33,249 nucleotides of DNA from DASUSH01 sp036375215. GTDB taxonomy: Bacteria; Actinomycetota; Thermoleophilia; Solirubrobacterales; 70-9. Numbering within the stretch: position 1 is the first letter of the stretch; every line of letters begins with the position of its first letter. The stretch is from NCBI GenBank assembly GCA_036375215.1, contig DASUSH010000102.1, positions 1 through 33,249 of the forward strand, given 5' to 3'. The notes beneath the pieces are model-generated. The model did no database searches. It was not told where the DNA came from and saw only the letters and a program-made list of their open reading frames with translations. The translations under genes were made by a program, and so were the position numbers. This document shows, in pieces, positions 15,189 through 21,238 of the stretch.

Positions 15189-15194
15189 TAGCAT
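15189..15194 (+). promoter_or_regulatory. Putative -10 (TAGCAT) of the thiolase gene
   Basis: TAGCAT would give a leader of about 30 bases carrying a GAGG ribosome binding site 7 bases before ATG 15232, so the thiolase mRNA is probably leadered. Confidence 0.4.
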
Positions 15195-15231
15195 CTCTCG
15201 CCACGCTCTCCCGACGGAAATGAGGACCTGA

Positions 15232-16395
15232 ATGCCCGAAGCAGTGATCGTCGACACCCTCCGGACCCCCATCGGCCGCGCCTTCAAGGGCTCGCTGGCC
15301 CAGCTTCGCCCGGAGGAGATGGGCGCCTACGTGATCGACCAGCTCCTCGAGCGCAACCCCGACGTGGACCCCGAGTCCGTCGAGGAGGTCTACGCCGGCT
15401 GCGGCATGCCCCAGGGCCTGCAGGCCTTCAACGTCGCCCGGATCATGGTGCTGCTCTCCGAGAAGCTGCCGATGTCGGTCAACGGCGCCACGGTCTCGCG
15501 CTACTGCGCCTCGAGCCTCGAGGCGATCCGCCAGGCCGGCAACGCCGTCAAGGCGGGCGAGGGCGACGTCTACATCGCCTCCGGCATCGAGTGGGTAAGC
15601 CGCTTCAACGAGCGCACCGAGCCCGCCGGCGTCGCCGACCAGAACGAGAACCTCCAGGGCGGCAACGGCAACCCGGACGCCTACATCCAGATGGGCGACA
15701 CCGCGGTCAACGTCGCCAAGAAGTTCAACGTCGGCCGCGAGGACATGGACCGCTACGCGCAGCGCTCGCAGGAGCTCGCCGTCGCCTCCCAGGGGGACGG
15801 GTTCTTCGACCGCGAGATCGTTCCCGTCGAGCTGCCGGACGGCACCAAGGTCGAGAAGGACGACGGCCCCCGCGCCAGCTCCACCTACGAGAAGCTCTCC
15901 GAGCTCCCCGAGGCGTTCGAGGGCGGCGGCGGGGTCACCGCCGGCAACTCCTGTCCGCTGAACGACGGCGCCGCCGCCGCGCTGATCATGTCGGACACCA
16001 AGGCCGAAGAGCTCGGCGTGAAGCCGCGCGCGCGGATCATCACCTCGGCGACCAGCGCCCTCGAGCCGGAGATCATGGGCGTCGCCCCGATCGGCGCGAT
16101 CCACAACGTGCTCGAGCGCGCCGGGATGAAGATCGAGGACGTCGACCGGGTCGAGCTGAACGAGGCCTTCGCCGCCCAGGTCATCCCGATCATGGAGAAG
16201 TGCGAGATCCCGCTCGAGAAGATGAACGCCCACGGGGGCGCGATCGCGCTCGGCCACCCCTTCGGGATGACCGGCGCGCGGATCATGGGAACGCTCCTGA
16301 ACGGGCTCGAGACCGACGACAAGACGATCGGGCTCGAGACCATGTGCGTCGCCGGCGGCCAGGGGCAGGCGATGCTCGTCGAGCGCCTGAACTAG
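15232..16395 (+). CDS. Thiolase (acetyl-CoA acyltransferase type)
   Basis: 387-aa thiolase. The nucleophile Cys92 is in SRYCASSLEAI, the catalytic His342 in GGAIALGHPFGMTGAR, and the second Cys372 in MCVAGGQGQAM. The N-terminus (AVIVDTLRTPIGRAFKGSL) is typical. It either cleaves 3-ketoacyl-CoA in beta-oxidation or condenses acetyl-CoA; degradation is more likely given acyl-CoA dehydrogenase and enoyl-CoA hydratase genes elsewhere in the window. Length matches the family. No partner hydratase/dehydrogenase subunit is adjacent. ATG 15232 has GAGG upstream. Confidence 0.94.
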   Translation: MPEAVIVDTLRTPIGRAFKGSLAQLRPEEMGAYVIDQLLERNPDVDPESVEEVYAGCGMPQGLQAFNVARIMVLLSEKLPMSVNGATVSRYCASSLEAIRQAGNAVKAGEGDVYIASGIEWVSRFNERTEPAGVADQNENLQGGNGNPDAYIQMGDTAVNVAKKFNVGREDMDRYAQRSQELAVASQGDGFFDREIVPVELPDGTKVEKDDGPRASSTYEKLSELPEAFEGGGGVTAGNSCPLNDGAAAALIMSDTKAEELGVKPRARIITSATSALEPEIMGVAPIGAIHNVLERAGMKIEDVDRVELNEAFAAQVIPIMEKCEIPLEKMNAHGGAIALGHPFGMTGARIMGTLLNGLETDDKTIGLETMCVAGGQGQAMLVERLN

Positions 16396-16412
16396 CGCCG
16401 GCGGGAATCTCC

Positions 16413-16418
16413 TAGGGT
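16413..16418 (+). promoter_or_regulatory. Putative -10 (TAGGGT) of the DUF4126 gene, leaderless
   Basis: TAGGGT followed by exactly 7 bases and GTG 16426, with no Shine-Dalgarno sequence. It lies 18 bases after the thiolase stop. Confidence 0.55.
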
Positions 16419-16425
16419 CGGGCGC

Positions 16426-17040
16426 GTGAGCGATCTCGCGCCGACCCTCTTCTCGACCTCGTGGTCTTCGGGCGTCAACGCCTACGCGACGGTCGCGCTT
16501 CTCAACGTGCTCGGCCGGATCGGGTGGGGCGACGTGCCCGAGGAGCTCCAGGGCAACCTCGTGCTCGCGGTCGCGGTCGTGATGTACGCGATCGAGTTCG
16601 TCGCCGACAAGGTCCCGTTCTTCGACAGCGTCTGGGATGCGATCAACCTCCCGGTCCGCACCGCGGTCGCGGGAGCGATCGGCACGGTCTACGGATCCGC
16701 CGACGACCTCCACGGCGTCGAGCAGGCTTTCGCCGCCGGGGGCTCGGGAGCGACGGCGCTCGCGAGCGCCGGCGTCAAGTCGGCGCTCCGGCTGGGGATC
16801 AACACGTCGCCGGAGCCGGCCTCGAACATCGTCGCCAGCCTGCTCGAGGACGGGCTCGTCGGCGTCGTCGTCTTCATCGCGGTCGAGTACCCGCTGCTCG
16901 CGGCGCTGATCGCCGCGGTCCTGCTCGCCACCGGGATCGCCCTCGTCGTCTTCCTCGCGAAGCGGATCCGCCGCGCCTACCACGCCCTGCGCCGCCACTA
17001 CGGCCGGGGCCCGCCCCCCGCGCGGCCAGGAGGGGTCTGA
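16426..17040 (+). CDS. DUF4126 membrane protein
   Basis: 204-aa multi-pass membrane protein of the DUF4126 type: GVNAYATVALLNVLGRIGW near the start, VVMYAIEFVADKVPFFDSVWD, and a C-terminal hydrophobic pair (VGVVVFIAVEYPLLAALIAAVLLATGIALVVFL, given as one continuous hydrophobic region about 145-180) followed by a basic tail. Function is unknown; I do not infer transport. The stop codon TGA lies inside a GGGGTCTGACCCC motif, so the last residues may have been altered by arrival of that repeat. GTG 16426 is chosen from the upstream TAGGGT. Confidence 0.85.
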   Translation: MSDLAPTLFSTSWSSGVNAYATVALLNVLGRIGWGDVPEELQGNLVLAVAVVMYAIEFVADKVPFFDSVWDAINLPVRTAVAGAIGTVYGSADDLHGVEQAFAAGGSGATALASAGVKSALRLGINTSPEPASNIVASLLEDGLVGVVVFIAVEYPLLAALIAAVLLATGIALVVFLAKRIRRAYHALRRHYGRGPPPARPGGV

Positions 17041-17059
17041 CCCCGAGGGGTCTGACCCT
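17030..17059. repeat. Two tandem copies of the GGGGTCTGACCCC motif
   Basis: Copy 1 is at 17032-17044 and includes the DUF4126 stop TGA; copy 2, with a final T, is at 17047-17059 and reaches the thioesterase stop. Each is an odd-length near-palindrome. A related copy (central A) occurs at 21184-21196 inside the P450 gene. Confidence 0.75.
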
Positions 17060-17486
17060 AAAGGGACAGGTCGGTGCCGGTGAACGTCCGGTAGGTCACG
17101 AGGCCCTTGGCGACCGGCCTACGGTCGGCGGCTTCGACGTCCACCTCGATGAAGGTGATCGCGCGGCCCGCGCGGATCACGCGGGCGCGGGCGGCGACGT
17201 CCGCGCCGCGGGCGGCGCCGACGAGGCTCACCGAGAGGTCGACGGTCGTGCCGCCGGAGAGCTCCTCGCCGTCGGCGGCGGCGACGGCCGCCGCGGCCGC
17301 CGCGGTGTCGACGAGCGAGCTGATCGCCCCGCCGTGGACGACGTCGCCCATGGTCGCCAGCTCCTCGCGGAAGGGCAGGCGGAGCTCCGCCTCGCCCTCA
17401 CCGAGCGAGACGAGCTCGATCCCGAGGTGCCCGGCGAACGGCGAGTGCTCGAGCCAGCCGCGGACCAGGTCGGCGGCGGGAGTCAT
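17058..17486 (-). CDS. Hotdog-fold thioesterase (PaaI/YigI-like)
   Basis: 142-aa single hotdog domain. The signature MGDVVHGGAISSLVDTAAAAA (about 46-66, in two blocks) carries the HGG turn that opens the central helix. Such proteins hydrolyse acyl- or aroyl-CoA thioesters. ATG 17486 overlaps the stop of the upstream membrane-protein gene (ATGA), making this the last gene of a coupled three-gene operon (hydrolase, membrane protein, thioesterase). Its convergent neighbour ends 18 bases away, across the GGGGTCTGACCCC repeats. Substrate unknown; operon context suggests a CoA-linked catabolic step. Confidence 0.88.
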   Translation of the reverse strand: MTPAADLVRGWLEHSPFAGHLGIELVSLGEGEAELRLPFREELATMGDVVHGGAISSLVDTAAAAAAVAAADGEELSGGTTVDLSVSLVGAARGADVAARARVIRAGRAITFIEVDVEAADRRPVAKGLVTYRTFTGTDLSL

Positions 17487-17878
17487 CGGCCGCGCCCGTC
17501 CTCGAGGACGCGCGCCGCGCCGATCGCGGAGTACGCGCCGGTGATGAAGGTCATCCAGAGCGCGCTGCCGCGGGAGACCTCGCCGCGCCGGATGAGGCCG
17601 ACGCCGGCGACGGTGTCGGAGGCGTCGCAGAGGAGCGCGAGGCGCTGCCAGTGCCGGCGAGCCTCGCCCGCGCTCGTCAGGTATCCGGTGCCGAGCGCGA
17701 TCGCTCGGATCCCGAAGATCCGCGTCATGTAGTCCCACTCCGGCCCGGGACTCGGTCCGGCGCCGATCAGCCGCGCGGTGACGGCGGGGGCGAGGCGGGA
17801 GATCGCGCCGAGGGTGAGCCGGCCGATCGCCAGGCCGATCATCGCGCCGTCGAGCGGCGCCGCCGGCTCCGCGCTCAC
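17483..17878 (-). CDS. Small hydrophobic protein, unknown function
   Basis: 131-aa protein with several moderately hydrophobic stretches (MIGLAIGRLTLGAISRLAP, IFGIRAIALGTGYLT, WMTFITGAYSAIGAARVL) and a conserved-looking RxFGIRAxALG and CDASDTVAG. It resembles small actinobacterial membrane proteins of the DUF4267 kind, but I am not confident of the family. GTG 17878 overlaps the stop of the upstream hydrolase gene (GTGA), and its own stop overlaps the thioesterase start (ATGA). This double overlap is the main evidence that it is a real gene and works with both neighbours. Confidence 0.72.
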   Translation of the reverse strand: MSAEPAAPLDGAMIGLAIGRLTLGAISRLAPAVTARLIGAGPSPGPEWDYMTRIFGIRAIALGTGYLTSAGEARRHWQRLALLCDASDTVAGVGLIRRGEVSRGSALWMTFITGAYSAIGAARVLEDGRGR

Positions 17879-18762
17879 GAGACCGCCGCGGGCGCCTCGG
17901 CGAACTCGCCGACGAGCGCCGCGACCCGCTCGGGCTGATCCTCGGAGGAGAGCGTGCGGGCGTCGGCGATCCATTCGACGCGCGCGTCGGGGAAGGCGGC
18001 CGCGAGCCGGTCGGCATGGGCGGGCGGGAAGAACTTGTCGTCCTCCGACCAGGCGATCAGGACCGGCTTGCGGAACTCGCCGAACTTCGCGGCCGCGTCG
18101 AGCAGGTAGCTCGGTTCGATCTGCGGGAGCACGCGGCGGACGTCGTCGCGCGGCCCCCGCGCGGTGATCGTCGGCAGCACGTAGCTGTCGGTCGCCTCCC
18201 GGTCGATCTTGCGATGGACGAGCCAGCCGAAGGCGAGCGGGAGCTGGCGCGGCGCCTCGAGCCGCAGCGGCGCGAACCCGAACCGGAAGGCGCCGGGGAC
18301 CTTCGCCGACCACTTCAGGTAGTCGAAGAACTTCGGCGGGAAGTTCTCGAACGCGTCGCAGGAGGTGAGGAAGAGCCGGCCGACCCGCTCCTGATTCCGC
18401 GTGATCGCGATCTGGCAGAGGCCGCCGCCGGTGTCGTTGCCGACGAGGGTGACGTCGGAGACGTCGAGCGCCTCGAGCGCGGCGGTGATCAGGTCGGCGA
18501 GGCCCGTGGGGGAGAGGTCCGCCTTCGGCAGCGCCAGCTCGTGCGAGCCGAGGGGCATGTCGAGGCTCACGCAGTGGAAGCGATCCGAGAGCCGCGGCAC
18601 GACCTTCCGCCAGAGGTTGGCGTTCACGAGCAGGCCGTGGACGAAGACGATCGTCGGGGCCGAGGGGTCGCCGGCCTCGAAGCAGCGCAGCTTGCCGGCG
18701 GGCAGGTCCAGGTCGCGCGGCGTGCCGAGGTCGGGCGAGCGCCAGTAGGTGTTGTCGGTCAT
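17875..18762 (-). CDS. Alpha/beta hydrolase with Asp nucleophile (haloalkane dehalogenase-like)
   Basis: 295-aa alpha/beta hydrolase. The oxyanion region is FVHGLLVNANLW (H42-G43), the nucleophile elbow GNDTGG has Asp110, and the acid is Asp241 or 242 in AWSEDDKFFP. An Asp nucleophile is typical of haloalkane dehalogenases and epoxide hydrolases. The C-terminal site that normally reads GHF-x-x-E-D reads ARTLSSEDQPE here: the expected catalytic His is Thr270. Activity may therefore be altered, or this may be a conserved non-canonical subfamily. ATG 18762 has a strong GGAGGGAG 5 bases upstream. It is first in the minus-strand operon and divergent from TetR across a shared operator. Confidence 0.86.
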   Translation of the reverse strand: MTDNTYWRSPDLGTPRDLDLPAGKLRCFEAGDPSAPTIVFVHGLLVNANLWRKVVPRLSDRFHCVSLDMPLGSHELALPKADLSPTGLADLITAALEALDVSDVTLVGNDTGGGLCQIAITRNQERVGRLFLTSCDAFENFPPKFFDYLKWSAKVPGAFRFGFAPLRLEAPRQLPLAFGWLVHRKIDREATDSYVLPTITARGPRDDVRRVLPQIEPSYLLDAAAKFGEFRKPVLIAWSEDDKFFPPAHADRLAAAFPDARVEWIADARTLSSEDQPERVAALVGEFAEAPAAVS

Positions 18763-18792
18763 CGCGTCTCCCTCCGTCCGTTGTCTGCCCGT

Positions 18793-18798
18793 AACATA
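18793..18798 (-). promoter_or_regulatory. Putative -10 (TATGTT) of the hydrolase operon
   Basis: Minus-strand TATGTT overlaps the left arm of the TetR-type operator. It predicts a transcript start near 18786-18787 and a leader of about 24 bases carrying the strong ribosome binding site. Confidence 0.5.
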
Positions 18799-18810
18799 CA
18801 CACTGTATGT
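18794..18810. promoter_or_regulatory. Presumed TetR operator: ACATACA-N3-TGTATGT
   Basis: Perfect 7-bp inverted repeat with a 3-base spacer, in the only AT-rich patch between the divergent hydrolase and TetR genes. It overlaps the minus-strand -10 (18793-18798) and shares one base with the plus-strand -10 (18810-18815). A bound TetR dimer would thus block both promoters, giving autoregulation and repression of the operon. The match is visible; the assignment to this TetR is inferred from position. Confidence 0.72.
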
Positions 18811-18815
18811 ATGTT
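18810..18815 (+). promoter_or_regulatory. Putative -10 (TATGTT) of the tetR gene
   Basis: Plus-strand TATGTT immediately after the operator, identical to the divergent -10. It predicts a start near 18822, within the CRP-type site. Confidence 0.45.
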
Positions 18816-18820
18816 CGCGA

Positions 18821-18836
18821 TGTGAGCCTGGTCACA
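18821..18836. promoter_or_regulatory. Perfect CRP-type site TGTGA-N6-TCACA
   Basis: TGTGAGCCTGGTCACA matches the CRP/GlxR consensus at all ten specified bases. Its last base is the A of the tetR ATG. Its centre is 30.5 bp from the upstream edge of the hydrolase-operon -10, near the class II activation position (-41.5), and just downstream of the predicted tetR start, where it could repress. Confidence 0.68.
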
Positions 18837-19426
18837 TGAGCCGGCAGGCCGAGCGCTCGGAGTCGACCCGGGCCCGGCTGATCGCCGCCGCGCAGGACCT
18901 CTTCGCCGAGCGCGGTTTCGCCGACGTCGGCACCGAGGAGATCGTCCGCCGCGCCGAGGTCACCCGCGGCGCCCTCTACCACCATTTCGCCGACAAGCGC
19001 GACCTGTTCCGGGCGGTCCACGAGGGAATCGAGGCGGGGCTCGCTGAGGAGATCGGCGCGCGCGTCGCCGCCGAGGCCGAGGCCGGCACCGACCCCCGCG
19101 AGGTGCTCGCGATCGGCGCCCGCGCTTTCCTCGACGCCTGCGAGCGGCCCGAGATCGCCCGCATCGCGCTGGTCGAGTCGCCGGCCGTCCTGGGCTGGAC
19201 CGAGTGGCGCGAGATCGACGAGCGCTACGGGCTCGGCCTCGTCACCGCCGCGCTCGAGCTCGGCATGGAGGCGGGCGCCCTGCGGCGCCGGCCGGTGAAG
19301 CCGCTCGCCCACCTGCTGCTGGGCGCGATGGGGGAGGCGGGAATGGTGATCGCGAACGCCGACGACGCGGCGGCCGCGCGCCGCGAGGTCGAGCCCGCCC
19401 TGCTCGGCCTGCTCGAGGGCCTGTAA
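18836..19426 (+). CDS. TetR-family transcriptional regulator
   Basis: 196-aa TetR repressor. The N-terminal helix-turn-helix spans about 10-55 (TRARLIAAAQDLFAERGF, then IVRRAEVTRGALYHHFADK). The C-terminal region (about 70-196) is the ligand-binding/dimer domain with no family-specific hallmark I can name. The frame is open from 18749, but ATG 18836 is the natural start for the fold. The gene is divergent from the hydrolase operon with a perfect inverted repeat between them, and a DoxX-like gene follows after 11 bases. The likely ligand is a hydrophobic substrate or acyl-CoA handled by the neighbours (inference). Confidence 0.93.
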   Translation: MSRQAERSESTRARLIAAAQDLFAERGFADVGTEEIVRRAEVTRGALYHHFADKRDLFRAVHEGIEAGLAEEIGARVAAEAEAGTDPREVLAIGARAFLDACERPEIARIALVESPAVLGWTEWREIDERYGLGLVTAALELGMEAGALRRRPVKPLAHLLLGAMGEAGMVIANADDAAAARREVEPALLGLLEGL

Positions 19427-19437
19427 GACTCCGCGCG

Positions 19438-19803
19438 ATGAGGCGATCCCAAATCGCGCTCGCCGGCTTCTGGATCTTCGCCGGCGTCATGCACTTCGTG
19501 GTGCCACGCCGCTACGAGGCGATCATGCCGAAGTACATCCCGTACCACCGCGAGTGCGTGCAGGCGAGCGGCGTCGCCGAGATCGTCGGCGGCCTCGCCG
19601 TGTTCTCGCCGCGCACGCGCAACCCGTTCGCGCGCTGGTGGATCCTCGGCGTCCTCGCCGCGGTCTTCCCGGCGAACGTCTGGATGGCGACCAACACCGA
19701 CGAGGTGGAGGGCGCCGAGGGGATCCCGAAGCCCCTGCTCTGGCTGCGGCTGCCGATCCAACCGCTCTTAGCGCTCTGGGCCTGGCGCGCGACCGAGGAT
19801 TGA
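19438..19803 (+). CDS. DoxX-like small membrane protein
   Basis: 121-aa membrane protein with the DoxX-type layout: a first helix ending AGVMHFVVPRRYEAIMPKYIP, a second segment SGVAEIVGGLAVF, then WWILGVLAAVFPANVWM and a final LLWLRLPIQPLLALWAW. ATG 19438 lies 11 bases after the tetR stop, so it is probably co-transcribed with tetR. DoxX proteins have been linked to redox or thiol stress, but this member's role is unknown. Its stop is followed at once by a CRP-type site serving the P450 gene. Confidence 0.86.
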   Translation: MRRSQIALAGFWIFAGVMHFVVPRRYEAIMPKYIPYHRECVQASGVAEIVGGLAVFSPRTRNPFARWWILGVLAAVFPANVWMATNTDEVEGAEGIPKPLLWLRLPIQPLLALWAWRATED

Positions 19804-19804
19804 C

Positions 19805-19820
19805 TGTGTGCGATCTCACA
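19805..19820. promoter_or_regulatory. CRP-type site (one mismatch) upstream of the P450 gene
   Basis: TGTGTGCGATCTCACA matches TGTGA-N6-TCACA at nine of ten bases and is flanked by a longer TGTGTG/CACACA symmetry. Its centre is 30.5 bp from the upstream edge of the presumed -10 GATGAT (19843-19848), the same distance as the site at 18821. Confidence 0.58.
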
Positions 19821-19842
19821 CATCGTCCTGGGCGCCGCGGGC

Positions 19843-19848
19843 GATGAT
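19843..19848 (+). promoter_or_regulatory. Putative -10 (GATGAT) of the P450 gene
   Basis: GATGAT gives a predicted start near 19855 and a leader of about 13 bases with AGGAGG 7 bases before ATG 19868. Confidence 0.4.
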
Positions 19849-19867
19849 CGCGTCAGGAGGAACGAGG

Positions 19868-21238
19868 ATGCGCGCCACACTGCCGCCCGGCCCGAATCTT
19901 CCGGCGGCGATACAGATGATCGGGTTCTGGACGCGACCGATCGCGTCGATGGAACGCGCCCGAGCGCGCTACGGCAAGCGCTTCACGATCAAGCTGCCGG
20001 CGACGCCGCCGTTCGTCATCCACTCCGAGCCCGAGCACATCAAGGAGATCTTCGCGGCGCCGCCCGACGTGCTCCACCCGGGTGAAGGGGCGAAGCTCCT
20101 CGAGCCGATCGTCGGCGCCAACTCCCTGATCCTTCTCGACGAGTCGCCGCACCTCGAGCAGCGCAAGCTGCTTCTGCCCGCGCTCCACGGCGAGCGTCTC
20201 GCGGGCCTCGACGACCTGGTCCGCGACGTCACCGAGCGGGAGGTCGAGAGCTGGCCGGTCGGCGAGCCGGTCATCACCCACGACCGGCTCCAGGACCTGA
20301 CGCTCGAGATCATCCTCCGCGCCGTCTTCGGCCTCGAGTCGGGGCCCCGCCTCGACGAGCTCCGCACGCTCCTTCGCGGCATCCTCGAGTTCAGCATGAC
20401 GCCTGTGTCGATGATCCCGGGGCTCCAGCGCAGCTACTTCGGCGGCGGGCCGTTCGTGCGGTTCGCGAAGCTGCGCGAGCGAGCCGACGAGCTGATCTTC
20501 GGGCTCGTCGAGGAGCGTCGCGCCGAGGGCGGCACCCGCGAGGACGTGCTCACGATGCTCCTCGAGGCCCGGCACGACGACGGCTCGCCGATGTCCGAGC
20601 AGGAGATCCGCGACGAGCTGATGACCCTCCTCACGGCGGGCCACGAGACGACCGCGTCCGAACTCAGCTGGGCATTCGCGATCCTCGCCCGCGAGCCACG
20701 CGTCCAGGATGAGCTGACCGCCGAGGTCGACGCCGGCAGCGGCGAGGAGTATCTGACGGCGACCGTCCACGAGATCCTCCGCCGGCGCCCGGTGCTCCCG
20801 AACGCCGAGCCGCGCCTCGTGAAGCAGGAGGTCGAGATCGGCGGCTGGACCTACCCACCGGACGTCTCGCTGATCGCCAACGCGTACCTCCTGCACCACG
20901 ATCCCGACGTCTATCCCAATCCGTACGCCTTCCGCCCCGAGCGCTTCATCGAGGAGAAGCCCGGCACCTTTACCTGGATCCCGTTCGGCGGCGGCCGTCG
21001 CCGCTGCATCGGCGCCGCGTTCGCGACGCTCGAGATGCGCACGGTCCTGCGCGCGGTCTTCGCGCGCTATCGCCTCGCGCCGGGTGCGAATGCGCCCGAG
21101 CACACGCGCCGTCGCGCGATCACCGTGAGCCCGAAGCGCGGCGCCCGCACGATCTTCCGCGACCGCACTGACCTGCCACCTGAGGGGTCAGACCCCTCAG
21201 GTGACACAGCGGTTGACGTTGAGCCCGTAGCGGCCTAG
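19868..21238 (+). CDS. Cytochrome P450
   Basis: 456-aa cytochrome P450, a heme mono-oxygenase. The I-helix oxygen-activating AGHETT is at 257-262, K-helix EILR at 302-305, PERF at 357-360, and the heme loop FGGGRRRCIG has the thiolate Cys380. The N-terminus LPPGPNLPAAIQ lacks a membrane anchor, so it is soluble. It looks similar to actinobacterial CYPs of the CYP135/138 kind, but the assignment is uncertain. ATG 19868 has AGGAGG 7 bases upstream; the open frame from 19808 is not the start. The last 20 or so residues form an unusual tail encoded by a perfect palindrome. No ferredoxin or reductase is nearby. Substrate unknown, probably hydrophobic. Confidence 0.94.
   Translation: MRATLPPGPNLPAAIQMIGFWTRPIASMERARARYGKRFTIKLPATPPFVIHSEPEHIKEIFAAPPDVLHPGEGAKLLEPIVGANSLILLDESPHLEQRKLLLPALHGERLAGLDDLVRDVTEREVESWPVGEPVITHDRLQDLTLEIILRAVFGLESGPRLDELRTLLRGILEFSMTPVSMIPGLQRSYFGGGPFVRFAKLRERADELIFGLVEERRAEGGTREDVLTMLLEARHDDGSPMSEQEIRDELMTLLTAGHETTASELSWAFAILAREPRVQDELTAEVDAGSGEEYLTATVHEILRRRPVLPNAEPRLVKQEVEIGGWTYPPDVSLIANAYLLHHDPDVYPNPYAFRPERFIEEKPGTFTWIPFGGGRRRCIGAAFATLEMRTVLRAVFARYRLAPGANAPEHTRRRAITVSPKRGARTIFRDRTDLPPEGSDPSGDTAVDVEPVAA
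21177..21203. repeat. 27-bp perfect palindrome containing GGGGTCAGACCCC
   Basis: Centred on A21190, perfect for 13 bases on each side, from CACC at 21177 to GGTG at 21203. It lies inside the P450 C-terminal codons, about 35 bases before the convergent stop codons. It could form a strong hairpin in either transcript and act as a terminator or mRNA-end stabiliser. Its core matches the repeats at 17030-17059. Confidence 0.8.

Noticed and set aside
15166..16998. Upstream part of a 717-codon minus-strand frame ending in rhodanese
   Set aside because: Antisense to thiolase and DUF4126 genes; only the last 106 codons have family similarity and a promoter.
19424..19437. Possible fifth stop/-10 overlap at the tetR-doxX junction
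   Set aside because: The stop reads on as TAAGACT, which does not fit TANNNT at the right spacing; operon read-through from tetR is simpler.
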